Shown: piece after piece, positions 45,149-54,412 of the stretch
Position numbering within the stretch: the first letter of the stretch is position 1
Layout: each line of letters starts with the position of its first letter
Source of the DNA: Pedobacter sp. L105
Lineage (GTDB): Bacteria; Bacteroidota; Bacteroidia; Sphingobacteriales; Sphingobacteriaceae
DNA: 64,000 bases
Reading direction: 5' to 3'
NCBI RefSeq assembly: GCF_009765875.1
Contig: NZ_LMUP01000008.1
Span: forward strand, 232,938 to 296,937
Notes under the pieces: generated by a model
The model's input: only the letters and a program-made list of their open reading frames with translations
Told to the model about the DNA's origin: nothing
Database searches by the model: none
Program-made: the position numbers and the translations under genes

Positions 45149-47335
45149 CTATTGAGTAGTAATCGTTAAGGTTTTACCCTGCTTCAAATCTTTATCGGCA
45201 ATAAAATAACCATTCACTTTTTTATCATCCCAAGATATACCTGTTATCTTTCGGCCTCTACCTTTTTTAATAATCGTGGTAGGTTTTGTACCCAATTTCA
45301 AAGTTACCTTATCGAATAACGGTACCGAAACGATATAATTCGGATCAGCAGGAGAAAAAGTATAGAACCCCATAGCATTAAATACAAACCAGGATGACAT
45401 TTCACCTGCATCATCCATACCTGCGTAAGCCAGTTTATCTTTACCCATATCGTAATAATGGTTCATGATACTGTCCAGGTACATTTGTGCCTTTGGCTGC
45501 TTATCTACAAAATAATAGTAGTAAGTGGTACTATGATCGGGCTGGTTACCCTGGCAGTAATTACCAATAAAGCCCGACATATTAGCGGCTTCGCGTCCAT
45601 CATAAGGGGTCGTATATATGGCATCGAGCTTTTTCTCTGCCAGGGCTTTGCTGCCAAACAATGAGATCAAACCCTGAGGATCCTGCGGTGCAAAGAAGGT
45701 AGACTCCCAGGCATTTGCTTCGCGGTACATGTATTCATAATACACAAAACCAGGATCGAAATTTTTCACCCAGCTGCCATCGGCCAAACGACCCTGCATA
45801 AATCCGGTTTTCGGGTTAAAAACATTTTTATAGTTGCTGGTACGCTTCATCAGCATATCATAGTCTTTTTTATCACCCAGCTCTTTAGCTAATAAGGCTG
45901 TGGCATAATCGTCATACGCATACTCTAAAGTTTTGGTAACCGCAGCTTTGTGCACTTCGCCAAGAGTAGGTTTTTCTACTGGATCCTCAGCGATATAACC
46001 TTTGGTATTGTACTCGTCTACATATTTACGGGTGCCCTCTACAGTAGCATTTTTCAACATCAGGTCATAGGCCCCTTTTACGTCATAACCCTTTAATCCT
46101 CTTAAATAAGAGCCCGCAATAATTACCGACGCATGGTCGCCATGGAAAAATGTCGGCATAAAGCCAGTTATTTTGCCTTTATCAACCAACGATTGTATCA
46201 CATCATTTAATACTTTTGGAGATAACATACCCAACAATACATCTTTATTGCGATAGTCATCCCATATTGACGGCTCTGTATAATAATTAAAGCCTTTGTT
46301 TACCACCTTCCCACTCATATCGGTAAAGTCGCCATTGGCATCACTGCGTAAAGCAGGCCATAGGAATGAACGGTACAAGCATGAATAAAACAAGCCTTTC
46401 TGACGATCTGTACCACCTGCAACTTCTATTTTTCCTAACAAGTTGTTCCAGGTAATAGTAGCTTCTGTCCTAACCTGCGTAAAAGTTTTGCCAAGCATTT
46501 CTTTTTGCAAATTCGATTTAGCATTTTCAACCGATACATAAGAAAAACCGATCTGCAATTCCAAAGGTTTTTCTTCATCAGCAAAACTGACCACCGGTGT
46601 TTTTTTCGGTCCGGATGGTCTGCCTCGCCCACCACTTACCTGAGTCACGGGGGCAGTTGACGTAAGTGTATCAATTCCTGTAATCTTATGATTGGACACT
46701 GCATAGAAATACATTTTTTCGCCGGTCTGTTGGAAGCCGGTTAGTACATTATTACCTTCCTGGTCAATTTTCCAGGCACGTACGCCTTCATTGGCCATTG
46801 ACAGATCGGCGATGAGTTTTTTGTTGATATTGGACTTATAGGTGTACCTATGGAATGCGCAACGCAAAGTTGAGGTGAGTTCGGCATTGATACCATAACG
46901 TGGCAAATAAACCTGGTAATAGCCAGGATGAGCCGATTCCTTTTTATGGCTGAAGGACGACTTATAATCGTCGGCAGTAAAACTGCTCCCCGATGCGGGC
47001 ATCAGCGGGATATTACATAAGTTCCAATGACCTTTGCTGGTATGGGCAAATCCATAGATTACAGTATCTTCATACTGGTACCCCGAACCGCTATGAAATT
47101 GCGTTACCGGAGTTAATTGCACCATCGCATTAGGCAAAGATGAGCCTGGAAACACTTCGGCACCCCAGCTGCGGTGCGTAGGCACGAAGCCAAGGTCCTT
47201 TGGATCCCATAAGGTAGCGGTACCCAATAAAGGGTTTACATAAGCGGTCGCCGGTTTTGGCGACACCATTTTTTGAGCTTGAGCATAAGCTGTTACCAGC
47301 AAAAACAAAGCGATCAGTAAGGTATTTCTGTTCAT
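45149..47335 (-). CDS. Glycoside hydrolase family 92 (exo-alpha-mannosidase-like), secreted
   Basis: A 728-residue exported enzyme (signal ends near AQAQ). GH92 landmarks are in order: TAYVNPLLGTA at the mature start, GAEVFPGSSLPNAMVQLTP, YGFAHTSKGHW, then SIWDDYRNKDVLLGML, FFHGDHASVIIAGSYLRG and the C-terminal DDAGEMSSWFVFNAMGFYTFSP that contains the acidic catalytic/Ca-site region. GH92 enzymes are calcium-dependent inverting exo-mannosidases acting on N-glycans or fungal mannans. The precise linkage cannot be assigned. It is monocistronic and convergent with the first uptake locus; a functional link to it is possible but not shown. Confidence 0.9.
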   Translation of the reverse strand: MNRNTLLIALFLLVTAYAQAQKMVSPKPATAYVNPLLGTATLWDPKDLGFVPTHRSWGAEVFPGSSLPNAMVQLTPVTQFHSGSGYQYEDTVIYGFAHTSKGHWNLCNIPLMPASGSSFTADDYKSSFSHKKESAHPGYYQVYLPRYGINAELTSTLRCAFHRYTYKSNINKKLIADLSMANEGVRAWKIDQEGNNVLTGFQQTGEKMYFYAVSNHKITGIDTLTSTAPVTQVSGGRGRPSGPKKTPVVSFADEEKPLELQIGFSYVSVENAKSNLQKEMLGKTFTQVRTEATITWNNLLGKIEVAGGTDRQKGLFYSCLYRSFLWPALRSDANGDFTDMSGKVVNKGFNYYTEPSIWDDYRNKDVLLGMLSPKVLNDVIQSLVDKGKITGFMPTFFHGDHASVIIAGSYLRGLKGYDVKGAYDLMLKNATVEGTRKYVDEYNTKGYIAEDPVEKPTLGEVHKAAVTKTLEYAYDDYATALLAKELGDKKDYDMLMKRTSNYKNVFNPKTGFMQGRLADGSWVKNFDPGFVYYEYMYREANAWESTFFAPQDPQGLISLFGSKALAEKKLDAIYTTPYDGREAANMSGFIGNYCQGNQPDHSTTYYYYFVDKQPKAQMYLDSIMNHYYDMGKDKLAYAGMDDAGEMSSWFVFNAMGFYTFSPADPNYIVSVPLFDKVTLKLGTKPTTIIKKGRGRKITGISWDDKKVNGYFIADKDLKQGKTLTITTQ

Positions 47336-48082
47336 ATGATTATAATTTGGTACTTGTCATTTATGTCGTCCTGAACACAGGCATCAACCTGCCCGCCACC
47401 CATCAGGGTATCGTCGGCTGGATTCAAAACTAAAATATAAGCTGATATAAAGATACAAAAGAAAAAATTTATTCCCTTTCCTCCAAGATTCTGCTTGATC
47501 CGCTATTAATGCAATTATCAGCTTAATGCATACCTTAACCAAACAAACAAAGTGAATGTTTTCTGCATGCTTTTCAACTATAATTTAGCTTTACAACACT
47601 CATCGTTTTACTCAATTTTAAAAAAAAACAAGTCCGATTTAAGCATATGAATGGATGAAAAATACCGCAATATATTAATTATGAAGGATTGAAATTGCGG
47701 AAATATTTAGGTTGATATCCCTTAAAATTGAGTAGGAAGGGGATTATTTTTCTTACTGTACATTTTAAAACAATATTTGCAACTCATTTTCATTAACAAA
47801 AAAAATAGCTTGCTGCATTGGTTCACTCCCATCAAACACCTTTGGCAGAAGAGGATCTTTACGGTGAGTTATTTTTTAAGGGTAGCCGGACGGATACGAT
47901 CAAGGCTTACGATAATGATGGATGGTAATGTATCATAATTCTTACTAAGGGGACAATCTGTTACATTCAATTATTCAAAAACTGTATCTGTTATATTATT
48001 GAGTATTTATTCAAGTTTGTAAGATTAATTTAATCCTGCATGTGATGAAAAATACATCATTACCCTCCTTCTTTTATCAATA
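47336..48082. other. AT-rich intergenic region with one gene fragment
   Basis: This 747-bp gap between divergent GH92 and SnoaL-like genes carries the two promoters. It also has a 39-codon plus-strand fragment (47809-47928) that reads like the tail of a protein. No RNA gene or intact frame is visible. Confidence 0.6.
47809..47928 (+). pseudogene. C-terminal fragment of an unidentified protein
   Basis: After an in-frame stop at 47806-47808 there is an open run of 39 codons to TAA 47926-47928. The peptide includes HSHQTPLAEEDLYGELFFKG and SRTDTIKAYDNDGW and has normal amino-acid composition. It lacks a start codon. It looks like a leftover protein C-terminus; the family is not recognised. Confidence 0.3.
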
Positions 48083-48553
48083 ATGGACTTAAACAGTAAC
48101 GCACAAAATACACTTATGAAAATTACAACATCAGCGGGAAAAACAGTCGTGGAATTCCTTGAAGTCGTACGTTCCGGAAAATCACCGGAAAGAGCTCCCG
48201 AATTTTTGGCAGATTCGGTAAAAGCCCATCAACTTAACGCCGAAAATCCGCAAACCGTGGTTAGAACGCCTGAAAATTTCACCCAGAATATTAAAGATTT
48301 CATCCAGGCCTGTGGCCACTACCAGTTTGAGATCACTGAACTTATCGCCAGTGGCGACAAGGTTTATGCCCGCTGGAAACAAACCGGCAACCAAATTGGT
48401 GATGTCAATGAGTTTAAAGCTTCCCGATTACCAGTAACCGAGATCGGAAGCGCGGTCTACAGGGTGTCTGACGGAAAGATCATTGAATACTGGGTTCAGA
48501 TTGACCGCAAGGGTACAGAGATACAACAGCAACATAACGTCTGTTCCCGATAA
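48083..48553 (+). CDS. SnoaL-like ester cyclase / NTF2-fold protein
   Basis: A 156-residue protein with the SnoaL/NTF2-like cone fold pattern: a first helix TVVEFLEVVRSGKSPERAPEFL, then AHQLNAENPQ, and strands FEITELIASGDKVYARWKQTG and GSAVYRVSDGKIIEYWVQID. Many such proteins are cyclases, isomerases or ligand carriers; function here is unknown. It may start at ATG 48083 or the internal ATG 48116, which begins nearer the fold. The PhzF-like gene follows 76 bases later on the same strand and may be co-transcribed. Confidence 0.75.
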   Translation: MDLNSNAQNTLMKITTSAGKTVVEFLEVVRSGKSPERAPEFLADSVKAHQLNAENPQTVVRTPENFTQNIKDFIQACGHYQFEITELIASGDKVYARWKQTGNQIGDVNEFKASRLPVTEIGSAVYRVSDGKIIEYWVQIDRKGTEIQQQHNVCSR

Positions 48554-48629
48554 AACCAACTAACAGCAAAATACATTATAAAGACCTGAGTTGTTGCCGG
48601 GTTCAATTGATAAAAATATAAATACGACC

Positions 48630-49535
48630 ATGAAAAAAATTCCATATTACCATGTTGATGTATTCACTGATGTTCCCCTAAGCGGGAACGGGCTGACTGT
48701 ATTTACCGAGGCAGATGGCCTCAGTAATGCCATAATGCTTAAATTAACACAGGAGATGCGGCAGTTTGAAAGTATCTTCCTTCAGAAAGTTAGTGAAAAT
48801 AGTGTACGCGCAAATATTTTCACCTGTGAGGAAGAACTGGATTTCGCCGGTCATCCTATTTTAGGTGCAGCTGCCACTTTGCATGATCTTCAAAGCAAAG
48901 GCTTGGAGCAATCTGAATGGTTATTTATTTTGAATAAGAAAACCGTAGCAGTAACTGTTGTGAAGCGTGACTATTTTTATCACGTTTCAATGAACCAGGG
49001 TCCCGCCGAATTTGGAGAGACTTTAAATGAGGAAGAAACCGCCTGGCTTTTGGATAGTATAAGCCTCACTGAAGGCGATCTTTATCCCGGACTAAAACCA
49101 GTAGTCGTATCGACGGGATTGCCATACCTGATCATCCCATTACAAAAAAATGGTTTTGGGGCCAAAATCAGGATTAACGACCTGAGCGAAAAAATAAGTG
49201 CATTTGGTGCTAAATTTATAGGGATACTTGAAATACCCTCCAGGCGGATTAGAAGCGGCGATAATTTGGGACAGGTGGAGGATATTGCTACAGGCAGCCT
49301 TGCCGGCCCGGCAGGTGCGTATCTGGTAAAGTATGGTTTTCAGAAAGCAAATACACTGATACAAATCAATCAGGGCGAAAATCTGGGCAGGCCCAGCCAG
49401 CTTTTTGTGGAAGTAAAGGAAAAAGATGGTAAACCAGGCGATATCCAGGTTAGTGGCCATGTTGTTAAAGTGTCCCAGAGTCTTTTAGATTCCGCCATAT
49501 TTTCTTATCTGGCTGAAACCAGCACAGAACAATAG
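48630..49535 (+). CDS. PhzF family isomerase/epimerase
   Basis: A 301-residue PhzF-type protein, a two-lobed diaminopimelate-epimerase-like fold. YYHVDVFTDVPLSGNGLTVF begins the family. The catalytic Glu is in MRQFESIFL (E47), with EELDFAGHPILGAAATL after it and a C-terminal ATGSLAGPAGAYLVKYG block. Other phenazine genes are absent, so this is not phenazine synthesis; isomerisation of a small metabolite is likely. The ATG at 48630 is used; an in-frame TTG at 48591 is far upstream of the conserved start. Confidence 0.88.
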   Translation: MKKIPYYHVDVFTDVPLSGNGLTVFTEADGLSNAIMLKLTQEMRQFESIFLQKVSENSVRANIFTCEEELDFAGHPILGAAATLHDLQSKGLEQSEWLFILNKKTVAVTVVKRDYFYHVSMNQGPAEFGETLNEEETAWLLDSISLTEGDLYPGLKPVVVSTGLPYLIIPLQKNGFGAKIRINDLSEKISAFGAKFIGILEIPSRRIRSGDNLGQVEDIATGSLAGPAGAYLVKYGFQKANTLIQINQGENLGRPSQLFVEVKEKDGKPGDIQVSGHVVKVSQSLLDSAIFSYLAETSTEQ

Positions 49536-49628
49536 TGCTTCTTGAATAAAATCGCTCTCTCTTATGATCCGTTCGTACCGATTTTAAAAGATTAACCAAA
49601 GCTAATAATTATAATACAACACCCATTT

Positions 49629-49850
49629 ATGTATACCAATAATAAAATCCTTTTAAACGCTTCCAACTTGGTGACCTGGAATTAACTATTGTTAGTGACG
49701 GACATCAACGCATGCAACCCGCACACCCAATCTTTGCACCATTTATTAATCAGCAGACCGTTAAAAAAATGCTATTTACCCTGGCCGGGATTAGGACGCG
49801 TGACGCAAAAAGCAACGGGCTTTGAATGGATGCCCGATGCTAATTATTAA
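49629..49850 (+). pseudogene. MBL-fold metallo-hydrolase with large internal deletion
   Basis: The first part reads FQLGDLELTIVSDGHQRMQP and then HPIFAPFINQQTVKKM, the usual N-terminus of a Bacteroidota MBL-fold hydrolase. In another frame it jumps to LPWPGLGRVTQKATGFEWMP and a stop at 49848-49850, the usual C-terminus of the same family. The middle, including the metal-binding HxHxDH, is missing. The junction is near 49773-49780. An upstream ATG (49629) is out of frame with the first part, so a frameshift has also occurred. It accounts for most of the 321-bp gap here. Confidence 0.65.
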
Positions 49851-49856
49851 AATACT

Positions 49857-50408
49857 TTATCCCAGGAAACTTAAAAATTTGTCTGTTAGCTGTGTGTATA
49901 CCTCCGTATTTGAAAGCCCTGTCGTGTCAATACCATAGACGTATTTTGCAAAGCCAACCTTCTTTAAATCGGCGTGGAAATCTTGTATTTCAGACGGAGG
50001 ATAAATCTTAAGAGGATTGCCGAATCCAATATGGTTTATTGGTATAAAAGTATTAACAGGGCAATGCGTAGCAATATGAATAATACCATTAACTGCCAAT
50101 ACGGTACCGGTTTCTAAATACGAGCCATGAAAAATTGTTGCGCCTGTAGCAATAAAGCAGGCATTTTCAATTGTTGCTCCCGTTACGCTGGCTTTTGGCC
50201 CTATTAAAGTATGGTCGCCGATGACGCAATTGAAATGTTTGGAACTGCGGATGATCGCATTTTCTAAAATCACCGCATTGGCGCCAATGGAAATTTTTCC
50301 ACCAACGGCTGAGATGATTGCCCCAGGCGCTATATAAGTGCCGGCTCCAATTTCAACGTCGCCATCGATAATTACTGAAGGATGAATTTTTGCAGTAGGA
50401 TGAATCAT
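49857..50408 (-). CDS. Hexapeptide-repeat (left-handed beta-helix) transferase/gamma-carbonic anhydrase-like protein
   Basis: A 183-residue protein with repeated hexapeptides ([LIV]GxxxX) through most of its length, for example IHPSVIIDGDVEIGAGTYIAPGAII and HTLIGPKASVTGATIENACFIATGATI. This gives a left-handed beta-helix trimer as in acyltransferases and gamma-carbonic anhydrases. The C-terminal helical tail (about 135-183) is unlike LpxA. It lies 24 bases after the MFS gene on the same strand and is probably co-transcribed with it. Substrate is unknown. Confidence 0.8.
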   Translation of the reverse strand: MIHPTAKIHPSVIIDGDVEIGAGTYIAPGAIISAVGGKISIGANAVILENAIIRSSKHFNCVIGDHTLIGPKASVTGATIENACFIATGATIFHGSYLETGTVLAVNGIIHIATHCPVNTFIPINHIGFGNPLKIYPPSEIQDFHADLKKVGFAKYVYGIDTTGLSNTEVYTQLTDKFLSFLG

Positions 50409-50432
50409 ATAAATTTAATTTGAGTTGTTTAA

Positions 50433-51845
50433 TTAATTGTCAATTCGTTTCTCCTTCGGCATTAACCAAAGGAAAAACGCCACGGCCATCAAAAAGAAAA
50501 TATTACAGGCTGTGGCAATACGATAAGCATGCAGGTAATTGGCCAGGGTTTTAATGCCCCCTATTTCATTAAAAAACAAGCCGACAACCACACCAACACC
50601 AATAGCAATAGCGGTTTGTTGTACTGTAGAATAAGTGCCTGACGCAGCTCCGGCAAAATGGGTGGGAATATTTCTCAATGTAATAGTAAGCAAAGACGGC
50701 AATACCGAACCGCAGCCCAAACCGTAGAAGAATAAAACTGCCATTAACATCAATGGGTTAACCGGCCTGGTTTCTAATACAAGGATGTGAAATACAAGTC
50801 CAATAATCATGATTATAATTCCAACTTGCAGCACCTTTTTATCGAAAACACCTACCAGATGAATTGATAACAAAGAAGCAATCACATATCCTACACCCTG
50901 GCAAGCAAAGAATATCCCGGTTTTGGATGAGCTTATGCCCATCCCGGTTTGCAATAGTACCGTATTTACAAAAAAGTAAGATTCCTGTACCATGTAATAG
51001 AAGAAAACTGCCAGCAAACCAATATTGAAATCCCTGTAGCTGAATAGTTTGACATTGATCAGTGGCTCATTGCCCGCCCTTAATTTTCTCTTCTGGTCTT
51101 TGATGAATAACCATATCAACAAAAGGGCAGCCAATAACAGCAGAAGAGTCCACAATGGCCAGCCTATTTCCCGTCCGCGTATCAGCGGATAGGTCAGGCT
51201 GATTAGTGCAATGGTTAAAATAGCGATCCCGGAATAGTCGAATTTAACTGATCTTATCAGCACACTTTCTTTTAAAAACTTCGCAGACAATGCGGCTGCA
51301 AGTAAACCTACAGGAAGGTTGATCAGAAAAATCAACCGCCATCCCGGAATAATAAAAGCCACATCAGGCAGCAAGCCACCTAAAAACATCCCGATTACAG
51401 AGGCCGTACCCGCAATACTTCCATAAATACCTAAGGCTTTAACTCTCAAATGGTGTTCAGGAAATAGGATCTGGATCAAAGCGATGCCCTGGGGCACCAT
51501 AAAAGCGGCACCTATACCCTGAATAAACCGGGCTGTGATCAGCTGAAGCGGGGTTTGCGCTATCCCGCAAAAAACCGATGCCGTAGTAAATACCAACATC
51601 GCGGTGATGAAAACTTTCTTCCTGCCGAAATGATCCCCCGTTCGCCCACCGGTAATCAGAAAACAGGCATAACCTATCAGATACAATGCAATGAACAGCT
51701 GACTGTCGCCGTCGCTTCCATGAATTCCTGCTTTAATTGATGGGATAGCCACATTAACAATGAAGATATCGATAACCGATAAGAAAACACCCGAAGATAC
51801 AAGCATGAGTGCCCACCACCTGTAATTTGTATTATAATCTGACAT
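50433..51845 (-). CDS. MFS transporter, DHA2 (EmrB/QacA) family
   Basis: A 470-residue inner-membrane exporter with about fourteen hydrophobic helices. SGVFLSVIDIFIVNVAIPSI at helix 1 matches the DHA2 motif (LD..IVNVALP). GGRTGDHFGRKKVF is the conserved cytoplasmic A-like loop, and RFIQGIGAAFMVPQGIALI a later motif. ATG 51845 gives the natural N-terminus; an in-frame TTG at 51938 would add a non-conserved stretch across a palindrome. The hexapeptide gene follows. Control by a TetR-type repressor at 51915-51932 is plausible. Cargo is unknown. Confidence 0.9.
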   Translation of the reverse strand: MSDYNTNYRWWALMLVSSGVFLSVIDIFIVNVAIPSIKAGIHGSDGDSQLFIALYLIGYACFLITGGRTGDHFGRKKVFITAMLVFTTASVFCGIAQTPLQLITARFIQGIGAAFMVPQGIALIQILFPEHHLRVKALGIYGSIAGTASVIGMFLGGLLPDVAFIIPGWRLIFLINLPVGLLAAALSAKFLKESVLIRSVKFDYSGIAILTIALISLTYPLIRGREIGWPLWTLLLLLAALLLIWLFIKDQKRKLRAGNEPLINVKLFSYRDFNIGLLAVFFYYMVQESYFFVNTVLLQTGMGISSSKTGIFFACQGVGYVIASLLSIHLVGVFDKKVLQVGIIIMIIGLVFHILVLETRPVNPLMLMAVLFFYGLGCGSVLPSLLTITLRNIPTHFAGAASGTYSTVQQTAIAIGVGVVVGLFFNEIGGIKTLANYLHAYRIATACNIFFLMAVAFFLWLMPKEKRIDN

Positions 51846-51914
51846 AACAATTTGCTTACCCGCAAACATCAGCAAACTATGGACAAGAGAACAGATACAC
51901 TTTCTTATTTTATT

Positions 51915-51932
51915 ACCGTAACAGTTTACGGT
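51915..51932. promoter_or_regulatory. Palindrome ACCGTAA-CAGT-TTACGGT, TetR-type operator candidate
   Basis: A perfect 7-4-7 inverted repeat, 70 bases upstream of the MFS start at 51845. Size and symmetry fit TetR-family operators, which commonly control efflux pumps. No TetR gene is in this window. Confidence 0.45.
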
Positions 51933-51973
51933 GACCAATCATATGAATGATAAAATATTTGGTTTTTCAAAAA

Positions 51974-52006
51974 AAATGCCTGTAAATCAAAGATTTGCCG
52001 GCATTT
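51974..52006 (-). terminator. Terminator of the second SusC/D-TlpA operon
   Basis: On the minus strand, a 15-bp stem (51974-51988 with 51992-52006, two mismatched positions, AAA loop) is followed by a run of eight T (the plus-strand A-run at 51970-51977). It is 127 bases after the last TlpA gene. Confidence 0.75.
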
Positions 52007-52132
52007 AAAAAATTTAACATAAGACCGTTAATGGGAAATAAAGGTTATACGGAGATGCTGAATCGATTTGTAAATGGCTTGAGTAGTGTCATTAATAGCA
52101 TTTGATATACCGGTTCTTTATATATCAGTTTA

Positions 52133-53245
52133 TTATTTAATTAATTCTGCTATATTTTCGGTAACGTTTTCACCCCGCAGATTTTTTGCTATAATCACTC
52201 CCTGAGGGTTAATCAGCACATTTTGAGGAATGGCGTTAATACCTAATCTAACAGCAATATCCGCTTTAAAGCCTTTCAGATCGCTTACCTGTATCCATGG
52301 CATTTTGTCGTGTTCAACTGCCTCAAGCCAAGACGCCCTTTTGTCGTCCAAAGAAACACTTACTATCTCGAAATTCTTTTGTTTCAACGCATTATATGCT
52401 TTCAGCAAATTCGGATTTTCTGCACGGCAGGGTACACACCAACTAGCCCAAAAATCAACCAATATGTATTTACCCTTTAGAGACGATAGTTTGAATTCAT
52501 GGCCCTGGGCGTCGGACATAGTAAAATCAATTGTTTTACCCAAAGCGAATAGCTTGGCTTTGTTGTATCTTTCTGTTATTTTTTGCCCGGTAAAGCTCGA
52601 AAGTACCCTTTTGCTTAATGAGTTGTAAACGTGGTCAAATTTATCATCGATCACCATCATCTTGTTGTCCAGTACTGCAACAGCTGTATAATAGGAGTCA
52701 GGATGATTTAGGATAAAGTTATCCAGGGTTGACGTCATTTTGGCCACTAACGGTCCGCCATCTATCGATACCTGTTTAATTGCAGCGGAATCTTTTGCTG
52801 CTACCGCTTTGTGATAGCGATCTGCAAGCTGTAAATATTGCGCTCGTAAAGGGTCGATTTGAGCGTGATATTCAAGGTAATCGCTTTGCGCTTTAGTGCC
52901 GGAAATAGAGGCGGTAGATAAACTATCCTTTCCGTTTACAATGGTTGTTCCTTTTTCTAAATAAAACTCCTGATAATCGGAGTTTCTTGTCTTTGTGCTA
53001 TCTTTCTTAAGGGGGCTAAGTTCAAGTCCGGCTATGTTGGCAAAGGCCGTTATACCTCTAAATGTAAATTTGCCATCTTTAATTGCGGAACTGTCCCTTA
53101 CATTTTTGCCTTCGCTGTTGATGTAGTTAAGTAATACAACTTTGTTACTGCCTGCTGAGGATAGGTTTCCTGATATCTTGAATTTATCCTGTGCCTGTAC
53201 CATAAATGGTAACAGACACAGGATCGCTGAAATTACTCTTTTCAT
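52133..53245 (-). CDS. TlpA-like thiol-disulfide oxidoreductase with DUF4369 domain, copy B
   Basis: A 370-residue exported protein (signal ends near VQAQ): DUF4369 (about 22-120), a helical middle, and a thioredoxin domain with YILVDFWASWCVPCRAEN (CxxC Cys-Val-Pro-Cys) and a cis-Pro at NAIPQNVLINPQG. It follows an obvious paralogue by 22 bases; the two share long identical stretches around the CxxC, so this is a tandem duplication. Last gene of the second uptake locus, before the terminator at 51974-52006. Probable role: periplasmic disulfide reduction linked to the SusC/D ligand. Confidence 0.9.
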   Translation of the reverse strand: MKRVISAILCLLPFMVQAQDKFKISGNLSSAGSNKVVLLNYINSEGKNVRDSSAIKDGKFTFRGITAFANIAGLELSPLKKDSTKTRNSDYQEFYLEKGTTIVNGKDSLSTASISGTKAQSDYLEYHAQIDPLRAQYLQLADRYHKAVAAKDSAAIKQVSIDGGPLVAKMTSTLDNFILNHPDSYYTAVAVLDNKMMVIDDKFDHVYNSLSKRVLSSFTGQKITERYNKAKLFALGKTIDFTMSDAQGHEFKLSSLKGKYILVDFWASWCVPCRAENPNLLKAYNALKQKNFEIVSVSLDDKRASWLEAVEHDKMPWIQVSDLKGFKADIAVRLGINAIPQNVLINPQGVIIAKNLRGENVTENIAELIK

Positions 53246-53267
53246 AATTAGATGAAATTTGGTTAGA

Positions 53268-54395
53268 TTATTTAAGTAATGCCGTTAATTTTTCTGTAAG
53301 ATTGTCCCCCCTGATATCCCGGGCGATGATCAGGCCATTTGGATCGATCAAAAAGTTTTGGGGTACTGAAGTAACACCATATAGTATCGCTACGTCATTT
53401 TTCCATCCTTTAAAATCACAAACATTAATCCAGGGCATTTCGTCTTTTTCGATAGCAGCAAGCCATTGAGGCTTGGCAGCATCCAGCGATACGCTTACTA
53501 TTTCCAAATTCTTATTTTTCAGTTGCTGGTACGCCTTTCTAACATTAGGGTTTTCAGCCCGGCAGGGAGCGCACCAGCTTGCCCAGAAATCGACTAACAC
53601 ATATTTGCCTCTCAATGAAGAAAGCGTAAAAGGTTTCCCTTTAATATCATTCTGCGTAAAATCAGTGACTTTAACACCGGCCTGCCCTCTTTTGGCTATC
53701 ATTATTCTTTCCTGAATTTGCTTTCCTAATTTAGACGACTGCATTTCGGAAGAAAACCTATGAAACATAGTTTCGGTCGATGCAGCGTCGAATTTACTAC
53801 CCATAATGAAAACATTAAAAGTATAAAGCCCCATGAACGAATCATGGTGTGATTCAACAAATTTCATGTTAATGTTCCTGATAGCTGCTGAATAAACCCT
53901 GATACTGTCGCCCGCTTGTTTACGTTCTTCTACAGTTTTATTCGCTGAACTGGCACTATGTGCAGAAAACTCATCTTGAATTTTTGTGATTTTAGTGATG
54001 AGAGGCTCAATTTCCGCCGTTTGTTCCTCTTGCTCCCGGTTAACTTCAGACCCAGTTATTTTTGCGTGGATCATAGAGTCGGGCGTGCTAATCTTAATAT
54101 CCGAGTTTTCTAGAAAAAAGTTGAGGTAATCTTTTTGATTACCCGATGTTGATGCACCATCCAATTTCACGGCAAGTGTAACCATCTCCGGATCTTGCAC
54201 ATGTCCTTTAAACTGGAACTTTCCATTTATAACCGCTGTTGAATCTGTTTCCTTATAAGAATCCCCCTGCAGTCTGGCGATGTACGCCTTAGCAGGTTGC
54301 TTTAAATTTTCTATTGTACCAGATATAGTGTATCCGCTCTGCGCTATTCCCGCAATCGGAAATAGGCAGGCTAACGCTAAAATTATTTTTTTCAT
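53268..54395 (-). CDS. TlpA-like thiol-disulfide oxidoreductase with DUF4369 domain, copy A
   Basis: A 375-residue exported protein (signal ends near GIAQ). DUF4369 occupies about 20-120 (ISGTIENLKQPAKAYIARLQ). The middle is helical with several Glu/Lys clusters. The thioredoxin domain has YVLVDFWASWCAPCRAEN and cis-Pro at TSVPQNFLIDPNG. It lies 17 bases after susD and 22 bases before copy B. A third relative is in the first uptake locus (43745-44905), so this protein type is a fixed part of both loci. Confidence 0.9.
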   Translation of the reverse strand: MKKIILALACLFPIAGIAQSGYTISGTIENLKQPAKAYIARLQGDSYKETDSTAVINGKFQFKGHVQDPEMVTLAVKLDGASTSGNQKDYLNFFLENSDIKISTPDSMIHAKITGSEVNREQEEQTAEIEPLITKITKIQDEFSAHSASSANKTVEERKQAGDSIRVYSAAIRNINMKFVESHHDSFMGLYTFNVFIMGSKFDAASTETMFHRFSSEMQSSKLGKQIQERIMIAKRGQAGVKVTDFTQNDIKGKPFTLSSLRGKYVLVDFWASWCAPCRAENPNVRKAYQQLKNKNLEIVSVSLDAAKPQWLAAIEKDEMPWINVCDFKGWKNDVAILYGVTSVPQNFLIDPNGLIIARDIRGDNLTEKLTALLK

Positions 54396-54412
54396 TGTAT
54401 TGATTTTTTAGA

